From Petunia secreta (taxonomy: Eukaryota; Streptophyta; Magnoliopsida; Solanales; Solanaceae): a DNA stretch of 64,000 bases. The DNA is taken from contig JARKIP010000005.1 of assembly GCA_029990175.1 (NCBI GenBank), positions 72,696,001 to 72,760,000 on the forward strand. The letters run 5' to 3'. A model generated the notes under the pieces. That model had not been told where the DNA came from. It saw only the letters and a program-made list of their open reading frames with translations, and made no database searches. Below, one piece after another: positions 1-10,669 of this stretch. Each line of letters starts with the position of its first letter. Position 1 is the stretch's first letter. Both the position numbers and the translations under genes were made by a program.

Positions 1-2890
1 ATCCATAAATATGCGTACACATAAACATAAATGTTTAAACATATCCATAAATGTTTGTTTACAGGAAAAAAAATTGAAGTAAATTCATATACCTGGTCCT
101 CCAACTTGGTTTGCATACTCATCACCCCTTCTAGGTCTTTGTAGTTGTATTCATGACCAAGACAGAGAGATGTCTTTTCCTCTTTCTTTTCTAGTAAAAA
201 GGCATCCAGCGCCTCTCTTCGCTTCTTCCCAACAACTTTGTACATATCAACTTTTTTTCATCACATTTTTCCCCCTCTTTCTTCCACTAGTAAATGGAGA
301 TTTCAGAGCTCTCCAGGGAACACAACTCTCTTGGCAGGCACTTGGTTCTTTGTCCAGTCCCTCACCTCCACAAGAACCTTCTCAATTGCATCCACCTTGT
401 CCATAAACAACTTCTTCTCTTTTTTACATTGGGAGGATTTGCAGCTACACTCTCCTGTAGCATTAGCCACTACTTCTGATCTCCTTAATGTCCCTCCCCT
501 GCCACCTTCTCCTCTCCTTACTGTCCCCCCCTGCCACCTTCTTCTCTTCTTACTCCTTCAATCCTACCAACTTCTCTTCTAACAACTGCAGCCCTAGTAT
601 CTTCCCTTCTCTTGGCATATCCAAACAAATCACCTGCACTGCCACTATATTCTCTTCCAATATCTCCTAATAGATCAACTACACCTCCACCACTGTATGC
701 ATTCAACATCGACCCACGACTACGAACAACACGTTCCATAGGGGTATTAGGTTCAGCATTTTCTTTCCTAAGCATTGTAACCCCCTCCATTTGTTGCATC
801 AACCCATCAACCAATGCGTCATCTACATCCTGGTATGGCACATAGCCATCAAGAACATCCCTCAACTCCACAGGTGTAGGAACAAGGTAAGGGCGCACCT
901 CCTGCAAAGAACATAAGTTAATATAAAGTAAATTTCAGCATCACCTCAAATGTTTTCAACATATATATTATGTGCAAACATATAGCAAAATGTTTACACA
1001 TCTGAACTATGTTTCGAATATGTTAAACACATAATTTAATATTGAAACATTGATGCAAATGTTTCAACATTCATTATGATGTGATGAACATCTCAGGAAT
1101 GTTTCAACATAATATCAAATGTGTGCATAATAAAAGGCAAAATGTAAAAGGGCGTCTTACTGGGGTCTCCACACGCTGAAACACTTGTTCAGGGTCTCTT
1201 TTAACTTTTTCAGATAACCAACGATGCATCCTTGGTACAGTCTTTTGTTCTGGATATTGCCTTAACCTAGCAGCAGGGATAGCCTCTAACACCTAGGCCA
1301 TGAAGGCCCAGGGAAATCCATAAAGGTTATAGCTATTTTCTGGATTTTCAAGTGTTGCAAAATCCTTACCAAGATATGTCATCGTCAGTTCAAAGCTTTT
1401 TCTACCCCATGGGAACTTGTTAAATTCCTCAGGTCTGCTTGCCAAGCAAACCACATCTTCCTCAATGCCACAACGCGTATCCTTTGCACATAAAACACTA
1501 TGCACAAACCAAATCAAACACAAACTGAACTTCACATTTTTGTTTTTTATTTTATCTGACTTTATCAATGTCATGATATGGTCATTTGAGGCAGCCTTTT
1601 TTTTGTCTTTCCCTGTCACCAAATCCCACAACTCTTTACCCTTCTCACGGGCATCCTCTAAGTATTCTTTTGATGGAAACTCTGAACACCTCAGCTTAGC
1701 CATAAGTGCAAATTCAAGAAGACTAAAGCATAAAGGCAGCCCATGAAAATTGAACCATAACTCGTGCTTCTTCTCACAAATAACCCTACGGAGAGGTTGT
1801 GAACGAGCTTTGGAGCAAACAGTCCCTTCAGCATGCTAAGAAAGTGACCAAAACAGCTCTTCCTAAATCTGTCCTCAAGTTTCAAATCCTTTAAACATTG
1901 ACGCAATTCAGCCAGCTTTCCTGAAATTGAAGATCTTATAATAATTTTCTTCGTCGTGAAAGCCGCATGCGTGTCCAACCAGGTAGGCAATACCATATCA
2001 GGCATGTCAGTTTTTATAATTGGGGCAACCTCATCAGCCAAAACCACCTGCATCTAATATTTTATAAGTTAGGCAGATTCACAAGGGTAATGAGGAATAG
2101 CAAAGACTTATTTCGAACATCACTGGTATGTTTAAACATTTCTCAGTCATGTTTATAACATTGGGGTGTGTGTTTAAATATTTCGTACTTATGTTTAGAA
2201 CATCGGGGTGTATGTTTACACATTTCGTGCTTATGTTTAAACCATTAAGGTGTATGTGTGAAACATTTCATAGATATGTTTAAACATCAATAGAGATGTT
2301 TAAACAAATTAACGATGTGCCAGCATCTATTTGTATGTTTTCACCACTATTCATACCTCCATTGCATGTTCCACTTCACTACCCTCTACTGCACATACTG
2401 TACTAGGCCTCTGCTCCACTGGTGACACACCAGCTCTGGATTTCCTCGTCCTCCTCTGTAGAGTAGGAACTTCTTCCTGTTCTTCGTCCTCTCGATTCTG
2501 AGTAGGAGTAGATGCTTCTCCTCCTTCGGCAGAGCCTCTTTGTTCTCTGGATTTCATCGTACACCTCTGTATAGTAGGAACTTCTTCCTGTTCTTCCTCC
2601 TTTTCATTCTGAGTAGGAGTAGATGTTTCTCCTTCTTCGGCAGAGCCTCTTTGATCATCATCTCCACTTCTGTTTCCCTCTTCATATTCAGATTGGTCCA
2701 TACTTAGATCATGACTATTGTTTGGGCTCTGAAAAGGAACCTGTACAAGCGAGGGTGCATCTCCAGCCCTGCCTTTCAGTCTTTTGCTAGGAGGAGATTC
2801 TTCATGTTCATCAATGTCAAGTCTTCTTTGCGTGTCAGCCGGCTGTTTCTTAGGCACTGCCTTTACCAACCTCCTTCTTTTTGGTCCCAT
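1..2890 (-). pseudogene. DUF1985-domain gene of the Ulp1/Mutator-associated transposon type, broken and cut by the left edge
   Basis: I read this on the minus strand as several exons. Exon 1 (2890 to about 2354) encodes a basic, nuclear-looking N-terminus (residues 4-15 and 36-41 are Lys/Arg rich) followed by two copies of an acidic repeat of about 35 residues (81-115 and 118-152). The next exon (2053 to about 1163) carries the DUF1985 hallmark (KHELWFNF then LLEFAL, later FPWGRKSFELT and YGFPWAF). A further exon (about 902 to 310) follows after a motif-rich intron, and lysine-rich coding continues to about 95. The usual C-terminal Ulp1-like cysteine protease would lie beyond the left edge. 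Lesions: a frameshift near 1790 inside DUF1985, and a TAG at 1293-1295 where homologues appear to have Trp. Family knowledge: DUF1985 proteins are encoded by MULE/VANDAL-type transposons. Function here is not known, and the copy looks dead. Confidence 0.72.
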
Positions 2891-3405
2891 AATTTAATAC
2901 CTGCAAATGACGAATAATTAAACTAGTTCAACAAACACATAACTATTTTAAAAAAAGTACAAACCAAATCATTACGAATAAATTCACCATTTTAAAATTA
3001 TTATGAATGTTTAAACATCCAACGTGGTGTTTTAAAACATCATAAGTTATGTTTAAACATCACAATTTATGTTTAAACATCATCGTTGAATGTTCGACCG
3101 TGAAATTGAAACATCTGAAGTAATGTTTAAACATTCATGTTAGTGTTTAACAACAAATGCAGTGATGTTGCAAACATCTACATTAATGTTTAAGCCTCAT
3201 TTTAATTTTTAAGTTCCAAATTATAAACAGTTTTGATTATGTTTAAACATTGAATTTAATGTTTAAAAATTCAAAACTCAAATGAATAACGTCTTCTCCG
3301 GTTAAACAACCGGTGACGTGAACAAACACTTCATATGATGTTTAAACACCACAAACAATATGCAAGATATTTGAAAAAACAGTCGGTGTGTTTAAACATA
3401 TCATC
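23..3405. repeat. Dispersed palindromic motif ATGTTTAAACAT in the non-coding parts of the DUF1985 element
   Basis: Perfect 12-mers lie at 31-42, 2128-2139, 2276-2287, 3007-3018, 3049-3060, 3069-3080, 3123-3134 and 3239-3250. Many one- to three-base variants (ATGTTTCAACAT, ATGTTTACACAT, ATGTTTAGAACAT) lie between them. They fall in four clusters: 1-60, about 945-1130, 2105-2340 and 3000-3405. These are two or three introns and the 5' flank of the DUF1985 gene. I see none in the exons. The 12-mer is its own reverse complement, so it could be bound by a dimer. Confidence 0.85.
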
Positions 3406-3929
3406 GCCAAAATCAGTCATTCCCGCTCAAAATCAACACTTCCCACACTAAAAACACCTCATACACAAGCAAAATTCAAAAGGAAAGCACCAGAATCAAC
3501 CCAGATTTTACAATTTATATTCTAGGGTTTTCATTCAAACACAAAGAGGAAAAACAAGAAAAAGTGATGATTTTATGGAGTATCATGCAATGTAGGTGTC
3601 GGAATATACTTACAGTGGGTATCGGAGAAAGATGACGGCTGGAGAATTGAAATCGTCGTTAGTTGCGTTAAAATTGGGGATGTTGTACTGGCGGTTTGAT
3701 TTTGGGGGAAGTGGAAATGTTTTGGTGTTTTGGGATTAGTGTGGGTTTGGTGTTTGGATTTTGGGAGAGGTAGTGGGGTCATGGTGTGAGTGGGTAGTAT
3801 TTTTAAGTTTTAGGTTGAAATCCCCCCCCCCCCCCAAACAAAATTTTAAAATATTAATCTACCCCTCACTTAAACCTTAATTACACTTTGAAAATAGAAG
3901 AAAGTGAAAAATAAAAGAGTGAAAAGGAG
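3406..3929. other. 5' flank of the DUF1985 element and a poly-C tract; no gene
   Basis: This is AT-rich DNA, then G-rich minus-strand leader sequence, and a run of C near 3822-3835. A 69-codon minus-strand frame at 3573-3782 is proline/threonine rich and low complexity, so I do not call it a gene. The right end of the transposon should be near here, but I could not find clear inverted repeats or a target duplication. Confidence 0.4.
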
Positions 3930-4895
3930 AGGTCCCTTTTCTCAATTGGACACTTGAGGGGACCCTTTTGTGCTATTTTCTCAACTTTCTTCGGCTTTGT
4001 CATGTTCCCGCAAGGAATGCATTACGAAATCAACACAAAACTAATCCATTTCACACATGCATTATTTCATGGCACCAAGAAGAACACATGTACTATGGTT
4101 CCTACAATACTGGCTGACATCCTCAGAGCTTTAGGGAAATGCAAAAATGCGACTCGATACTTTGAAGGTTGTAATTTGTTGTTACAAGTATGGTTGACCG
4201 AACACCTACCAAAAAAAAAATAAACACAGGTCGAGAATTTTACGATATGTGTCGTTCTAATCACATACTAGCACAACACTATGGCGTCAAGAAGTTCTAG
4301 GAATCTAATACTACTCATGAGTGCTATATGTTGCTGGAAAATTTGAAAGATAAAGACATACAGTGGATGTACCCTTGGTTTACCTCTACGTGGGTCTTGC
4401 TCCGGTCGGAAATGAAGTCATTTGTGGTCCTTATGGGTATGCGTAGTCTCCAGCCTTACATACTCATTAGAGCTCTAAGGCAAGCAGGCAGAAAACAAGA
4501 CATTCTATTGATAGGAGACACAACCCGATTCCAAGTAGATTACGAAAAGGACAGGATCCTGTTTGTACCAAAAATTCGCTAGATATAGAATGAAAAGAGT
4601 TTTGCTGAAGAAAAGTCAATTGAACCAGGCAGATACCATGCAGGCTGTGGAGTTGGTTACTTAGAATGGTTGCATAATGACACAAAGACGTAACCTGACA
4701 TACATGGGGCAGTTAAAGATAAGGAAGCTGAAAACTAATACAAGATTGATTGGTTGATGAAGAAGTTGAAAATGTCCGAGAGGTTGAGAAGAGAAGAACG
4801 AAAGAGGCACAGATGTGAGGTGGCTGACTTAGACCGAGAGCTGGAAGTGATGATGAAAGGTTTCGAGGAAAAATATAATGAAAGTTTCAACTAAA
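3930..4895 (+). pseudogene. DUF7745-type plant transposon protein, degenerate
   Basis: Fragments in changing frames give a recognisable order. An N-terminal block at 3954-4223 contains TMVPTILADILRALGKC and YFEGCNLLLQVWLTEHL. A middle block at about 4235-4580 contains FYDMCRSNHILAQHYG, DIQWMYPWF and DTTRFQVDYEKD. A C-terminal coiled-coil-like stretch rich in Glu, Arg and Lys lies at 4740-4895. These phrases are typical of the DUF7745 proteins that accompany retroelements in Solanaceae and Malvaceae; the biochemical role of that domain is unknown. Stops and frameshifts, including at the A-run near 4211-4220, rule out a working product. It lies on the opposite strand to the DUF1985 gene and is probably a separate remnant. 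Confidence 0.6.
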
Positions 4896-5167
4896 GAGAC
4901 GGGGGCGGAGGGCTACTAGCCATGGCCTACTTGATCGTTGCTCAGTTAGCTATTGGGAAGATGCAAAAAAGTTAAAGAAGTCCTATGCTAAATTATTATC
5001 TCCAATAAAATAGAATAAACTGCAATATTAAGGAAGTATAAGTTTAGGGGTCAATTTTCCTTTTTATTCATGTAATTTTGCACACTCTAAGTTAACAAAT
5101 AGGGACATTGAAAGTCCAAACATTGAGTACAAATTCACAGCTCTTCCTCTCTCATTCCACCAAATCA
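4896..5167 (+). other. Intergenic and 5' leader of the complex I gene
   Basis: No ORF or repeat stands out. The next gene's reading frame is open from an upstream ATG at 5108, but the ATG at 5168 gives the normal family N-terminus, so 5108-5167 is best read as leader. Confidence 0.4.
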
Positions 5168-8100
5168 ATGGCATTACTAGCTCGAAACGCAAAACTTCTT
5201 ACCGAAACGGCGCCGTTTCTCCAACGGGCCATCCACACAACACTCCCCGTCCTTTCCCAACCCTCCTCCTCACCAGCCACTTACAGCCGCGCACCACCAC
5301 CATCCACATCATCTCCGTCACCAGGAATATCGAAAACGGCGGAGTATGTGATATCGAAAGTAGACGATCTAATGAACTGGGCTAGGACTGGGTCAATTTG
5401 GCCCATGACATTTGGGCTGGCTTGTTGTGCTGTTGAAATGATGCATGCTGGTGCTGCCCGTTATGATTTTGATCGATTTGGGGTTATTTTTAGGCCCAGT
5501 CCTAGACAGTCGGATTGTATGATTGTTGCTGGTACTCTTACCAATAAAATGGCCCCTGCTCTTCGCAAGTATGTATAATTTCAACGATTTACCTTTTATT
5601 TTTGTGATTTTTTATGAATCTTTTGTTTGGCTATATTTGGATTTGAATTTTTTATTACAATTTTGTTCGGTTGTACCCTGTGGAATTAGTTGAGGTGTGT
5701 TTAAGCGGGACAAATACCAAGTTATACAAAAGGAATTTCGTTTGTTGTACCCGTGGAATTAGTCAAAGTGCCTGTAAGTTGGCCAAGACATCACAGTTAT
5801 AAAAGAAGAATTCCGTTTGTTGTACCTCGTGGAAGGTGCAAGTAAGCGGGATAGATACCATAGTTATAAAAAAAGAATTTTGTTTGTTGTACGTTGTGGA
5901 ATTAGTTGAGGTGCGTTTAAGCTGGCCGAGACACTACCGTTATGAAAAAAGAATTTCGATCGAAATTAGTCAAGGTGCGTGTAAGCTGGCCCGGATACCA
6001 CAGTTATAAAAAAAGAATTTTGTTTTTTATGCACATTTGTAAATGTTTGATTACTGGTAAATGATGTTTGTTAGTGTAATCAATTAACTTTTTTATTAAT
6101 CAAACTAGTTATGGTATGATATTTTATGGGATGTTTATATACAAATATATTATGCACGAATTTCATTTGTTGTACCCGTGGAATTAGTGAAGGTGCGTGT
6201 AAGCTGGCCTAGGTACCATAGTTATAAAAAAAGATTATTTTTTTTTTGTTGTACTTGTACCCATGGAATTAGTCGAGGTAGCGTAAGCTGGCCACCCATC
6301 ATAGTTATAAAAAAAGAATTTTCTTTGTTGTACTCTATGGAATTAGTTGAGGTATGTGTAAGTTGGCTCGGACGACATGGTTATTAAAAAAAAAGAATTT
6401 TATTTCGTTGTAATCAATTAACTTTGCTGTTAATTCCAAACTAGTTAGGGTCTGCTCTTCACAAGTATGTATTAAGTTCTAACTATTTCCTTATATATTT
6501 TCGTTTTTTTCATGGTAGATGTTTCTGAATTTTCCTTTGGATTTAGTTTTGTATAAGCACATTTAGGAAGTTTGATTAGTGGTAATGATGTTTGTGTTTT
6601 CATTGCTGTCTATCAGTTTTGCCTTTATTTCAAGCTAGTTAGGGCCGGTTATATGAAACTCTATATTCCATTTGCTCTATTCCGACACATTCCATTGCTA
6701 TCAATTCAATAATTTGAACTTTAGGATAGATTAGGAGATCTGCCTCCAGAGCTTTGGCCTAGTAGTAACAGTGAATGTGGGTTTTGCCCAACGTCATAGG
6801 TTTGAACACTGCTATAGACTAATGCCTAGTATTTAAGTAAAGAAGGGTAGAGGGAAGTCCCAATGTCCACCGAGTTTCGAGCCGTCCATTGGCTGTCAAG
6901 GATTTCTCGGTTGTGGCTCCCAAAAACCAGATGTTTCTTGAATTACATATTATTCTGTTGCATTATGAAGTAGTTAATGGTGTTCGTGTGGATATTTTAG
7001 ATGCTGCTTGTTAAATAGCCTTTCTGGCTACATTTTCTGCTGGTCCACTCATTTCATAAAGTTTATCGGTCCTGAAGAAAACTAGGATGATTGTTATAGA
7101 GAGGTCTAACAGGACCTTTTTCATTTTTCCCTCCTAAATGTTTATGAATTTTCTGTTTGGCTAGATTTGGATGGACATTTAGATCTTTGGAATTTGGTTT
7201 CGTATAAGCACACTTAAGGAAGTCTATTTAGTGGTAAATGATGCTTGTCAATGTAATCAATTAACTTTGCTGTTAATCCTAAACTAGTTATGTTTTGATA
7301 TATAAACTTCTATAATTATGAGTTGAGCTATTGCATGTCTAGATAATTTGGTTATTTAAGGATAGATTTCCCACTTGTGGGATCACACCGGGTATGTGGT
7401 TATAAGATAGATTAGGGGTTGTTCGACTTGAGGTTTCTCCTCATACTTAACCCTGAACTAAGCACCCAATGAATTGCTCAGACCATGGGAGATCAGGTTC
7501 AAATAAGCACTAAAAGGTCGGGTCTTCGTTCCCGTCCAAGCCTTAGTAGACAACATTACTCGATACCTTTGCTAGTGGAGGTAAAAGGTGCCCCATGGAT
7601 TGGTGAAAGTACACGCAAGCTGGCTCACACACCGATGTTAAAAGAAAATTAATGAGACCTTATTTATGTGTAGCAATTTTGTTTGAAATTTCCGTTAATA
7701 ACATGAGCTTCAACCTAATAAACAGTCCGTTTGGGTGAGCTTATTATAAGTAGCTTATAAGCCATAAGTTGCTTATAAGCCACTTTTGATAAGTTAGGAT
7801 TTCCTAACTTCTTGCTTTTGGCTTATTTTAAACACATAAGAGCTTATAATTTCATGCCTTTTTGAGTTATTAAACACTCATTAATAGGCTTATAAGCATA
7901 TAAGCCACTTTTAAGCTTACCCAAACGGGCTGGAAAAAAAAACATGAGCTACAGTTTTGTCTCAACGAGCCTTAATATTTCAGTATTCTGTATTTTATGA
8001 TGTATTAATCTCTTATGAAATTACTAAAAGAAAATGTATTTTAGTTTTTTGAGAGTTGGGGAAGGTAAACATAAGCAGTTCTAGTACATATTGTATCAGT

Positions 8101-9999
8101 CTTCATTAGTACATTGACAGCCTGCGTAAAGCTAGTCAATTTATGGTGACCCCTTACAGTAAAAACCTCAACTCGCTTGGGACACTAATTGAGGCATAGT
8201 TGTTGTTATCATTTGTTTGGTTATCGATTTATTGTCCGACATTTTAATGTGAATTAATGATTGAGGAACTGGATTATGATACTGGAACTGTTCTGTCCGT
8301 GGTGTTGATACATTTTGTCGTTTAATAACAGAAAAGGTAGATGGTGCAGAAGCACTATACTTGTATGAACTATGAAGTGTTAGGGGAGAATGTCAGAGTT
8401 GGAGGAAAAATTCACCATACTATAGAAGTTATTCATAGTGTGTTTATAGATGGAGTTCCAAATGAACATAGCTGACAGGTGTAGCTGATCATCGAGTGTT
8501 GCAGTAAGAACGATCTGATATAGTGATATATGATAATATAACATGTAGTTCAGCGGGCTTCATTTAAGTTGTGGTTTTGAGGTTCTATTAGTAACCGTAA
8601 TTTATGGAGGTTCTTTTGTGTGTGTAACCATTCAAAAAAAATGGAGGTTCTTTTGTGTGTGTAAACATACTTAAGGATTTGTTTCCAAATGTTAAAGCAA
8701 ACAAAAATGCTAAAAATATTTGAACTGGTTCTTTAATGAGTTGTCAGTAATGTTTTGTTGGTCCAATAGGATGATAAAGTTGAGTGTGTAGATGTGGTGT
8801 TGCAGTGTATCTGATATTGGTATAGTCAGATTGTTAGCAAGATAAGTCAGATTTTTGGCAAGATAAGCAGTGAAGGGAAGGCATTTATGCATGACTATGG
8901 TCTTTGAGATGGTATGATGACTATAGTCTGCCCTCTCACTAGTGGTATTTCTTTTTTAATAGTTAGCTGATTTGGTGGCTTAACGTTTTTTAAGTGTTCA
9001 GTTTTGTTGGTGGTAAATATTAATGAATTGAATTGTTCAACTTGTATATTTGTCGTTGTGGCCTTCCTCTTTCTACTGCATCCTCTACCATGTCTTGACT
9101 GGTAATACCTTCGCCATGGTTTTTCTGCCTTTTTGTTATAGATCACTAGGATCTGGCACTTTAACAGTTATGACCTTGACTGCCGATGTGCCATAAACTT
9201 ATTAAATTAAACAATAAATTCGAGATGAAGATGAGTGCACAATTGAAATCTGTGCTTATAGTTATTTTTGCTTGCATTAAGTATTTATATTTTATTTCTT
9301 TCTTCATTATTTCTGGGGGGTTTGTGGGGGGGGGGGGGGGGGGAGTGTCTGGCTAGGGGAGTTGTGTAAAAAGAAAGGAAAATTGTGTAGTAAAAAGTAA
9401 AGACACAGTGGTGTCTTTTTCTTTTTCTCATTCCTGCTTTATATTTAGCCATTTTCCCCAAGCATTTCTCTTCTTTTCATTGAAGAAGCAGAACACTGCA
9501 CCAGGGTAAGTTGATCTCTTCAATTAAGAGAAACATAAATGACATCTAATAGTTTTGATTTGCATTAAGCAGTAGCTGTGAAGTTAAAGACCCTTCCTTC
9601 TGACATCTAATATTATTGAGAACTTGCACTGTTCAATCTGCTTCACCTCCCTTCACAGTTAAACAGAAAAGTTAAAAGGAAATACTGCAATGCATGTTGC
9701 CAATTTATTCTTTCTGATACAAGGATACCCTGATTTGTTCTAATGAGTCAAATTTTTATTGCAGAGTCTATGATCAAATGCCTGAGCCAAGGTGGGTCAT
9801 TTCAATGGGGAGCTGTGCAAACGGTGGAGGATACTACCATTACTCATACTCCGTTGTGCGAGGCTGCGACAGGATTGTCCCTGTTGACATTTACGTTCCA
9901 GGTTGCCCACCTACTGCTGAGGCCCTTCTATACGGAGTTCTTCAACTGCAGAAGAAGATCAATAGGCGCAAGGATTTCCTTATGTGGTGGACCAAATAA
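5168..9999 (+). CDS. NDUFS7: NADH:ubiquinone oxidoreductase 20 kDa subunit (PSST/NDUFS7), mitochondrial, two exons
   Basis: Exon 1 is 5168-5568 and exon 2 is 9765-9999. They join as ..cgcaa/GTATGT and ttgcag/agtctat.., restoring Lys-Val-Tyr-Asp, for 211 residues. The product is the complex I subunit that carries iron-sulfur cluster N2, the last electron carrier before ubiquinone, in the matrix arm. Residues 1-55 are rich in Ala, Ser, Arg and Pro and look like a mitochondrial presequence. The conserved core begins near WARTGSIWPMTFGLACCAVE. The four cluster cysteines are visible: the tandem pair C86-C87, C151 (in MGSCANGGG) and C181 (in VPGCPPTAE). Length is close to plant homologues (about 215). 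The 5108 ATG would add 20 residues and is less likely. The 4.2-kb intron is packed with SINE-derived repeats. Everything seen supports an intact nuclear gene. Confidence 0.95.
5660..6400 (+). repeat. Tandem SINE 3'-tail repeats in the complex I intron
   Basis: About eight imperfect copies of a 70-85 bp unit occur, starting near 5671, 5741, 5817, 5887, 5957, 6169, 6249 and 6329. Each has the form GTGGAATTAGTYGAGGTG, then a GTAAGCTGGC block, then a CCACAGTTATAAAAAAAG end. This is the 3' tail common to many Solanaceae tRNA-derived SINEs. The tails are head to tail, without SINE heads. An in-frame 69-codon ORF at 6178-6387 is only the repeat read as protein. Confidence 0.8.
6735..6930 (+). mobile_element. 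SINE copy with relatives elsewhere in the window
   Basis: The stretch from CTTTGGCCTAGTAGTAAC through GGTTTGAACACTG to CCACCGAGTTTCGAGCCG has the layout of a tRNA-derived SINE: an A-box-like start and a B-box-like GGTTTGAA. The segment around GCCTAGTATTTAAGTAAAG also occurs at about 18420-18470, so it is a dispersed family. Its borders are uncertain. Confidence 0.5.
7430..7648 (+). mobile_element. Near full-length SINE in the complex I intron
   Basis: A B-box-like AGGTTCAAATAAGCAC near 7495, the middle block CCTTAGTAGACAACATTACT and the tail GTACACGCAAGCTGGCTCAC near 7610 occur in the order expected of a Solanaceae SINE. The tail matches the units amplified at 5660-6400. This is probably the kind of full element from which those tails came. 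Confidence 0.55.
7724..7931. mobile_element. MITE with terminal inverted repeats
   Basis: The left end AGTCCGTTTGGGTGAGCTTA is mirrored at the right by TAAGCTTACCCAAACGGGCT. The interior is built of repeated and inverted ATAAGCCACTT / GCTTATAAG words, so the 208-bp unit can fold on itself. It has no coding capacity. I found no clear target duplication, so the superfamily is open. Confidence 0.7.
7950..9764 (+). other. Rest of the complex I intron
   Basis: No ORF of interest. A 24-bp word (ATGGAGGTTCTTTTGTGTGT plus four bases) is duplicated at 8604-8627 and 8641-8664. A run of about 20 G lies near 9324-9343. The branch/acceptor region is ordinary T-rich DNA ending TTATTGCAG at 9764. Confidence 0.5.
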
Positions 10000-10669
10000 G
10001 AGCCTTATATTTATGTTGCCTTGGGTCTGTGTGGTAATAAACCCTTGGCTGAGTGCCAAGCAAGGGGATAGATTTTTTGTTTTGGGGTGAACTCCCATCT
10101 CTGAACCTTCAAATGTTTTCTTTTGTATGTTATCTGACTTTTAATAGTACTGTATAAGCTGCCTACAGTTTGTATTTGAATAAAGGTATGAAAACTGCTG
10201 AATGAATACAAAGGATTTATATAGCCAAATTTTATAATTTGGGTGTGAAGTGTTGTTGATTGATTGAAAAGTGTGAACCAATTGTTGTCGTACTTGAACC
10301 TCTACATGATAAGGAACCATTATGGTTAGAGGCCATAAAAAGGGAAGGGTCGTGACTTTGAAGACGAGCTCATTTCTGGTCTATCAATTTATACAATTGA
10401 AAAGAGGAAACTGTCCTTGGAAACTACAGAAAGATGAGGAAAAGAAAATTTGAAGGATGGTATGTAGTGTAGAAGATGGAAGTTGATTATTCTTCAAAAA
10501 TTGAGCTCTTGGGCATCTACATTCCTTTTAGTTTCCATCAACTTTTCTTCTTTCTCATTTATACATACACCTTAGTCTCAAAAAAGTTGTTCTTAGATGG
10601 TAAAAGAAAATACACGGTGTGACTTTTAGGTAAAAGTCTCCAATCTTGTTAAAATTCTTTCCTTATTTT
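10000..10669 (+). other. 3' untranslated region of the complex I gene and flank
   Basis: The UTR runs at least to the AATAAAGG near 10180, a plausible poly(A) signal. Beyond it to 10669 I see only ordinary AT-rich sequence, with no ORF and no SINE. Confidence 0.4.

Noticed and set aside
6178..6387. 69-codon ORF in the complex I intron
   Set aside because: It is the SINE tail repeat translated (MELVKVRVSW repeated).
9324..9343. Long poly-G (also poly-C at 3822-3835, poly-G at 34745-34757 and 43771-43782)
   Set aside because: Homopolymer lengths are prone to sequencing error and no function can be argued.
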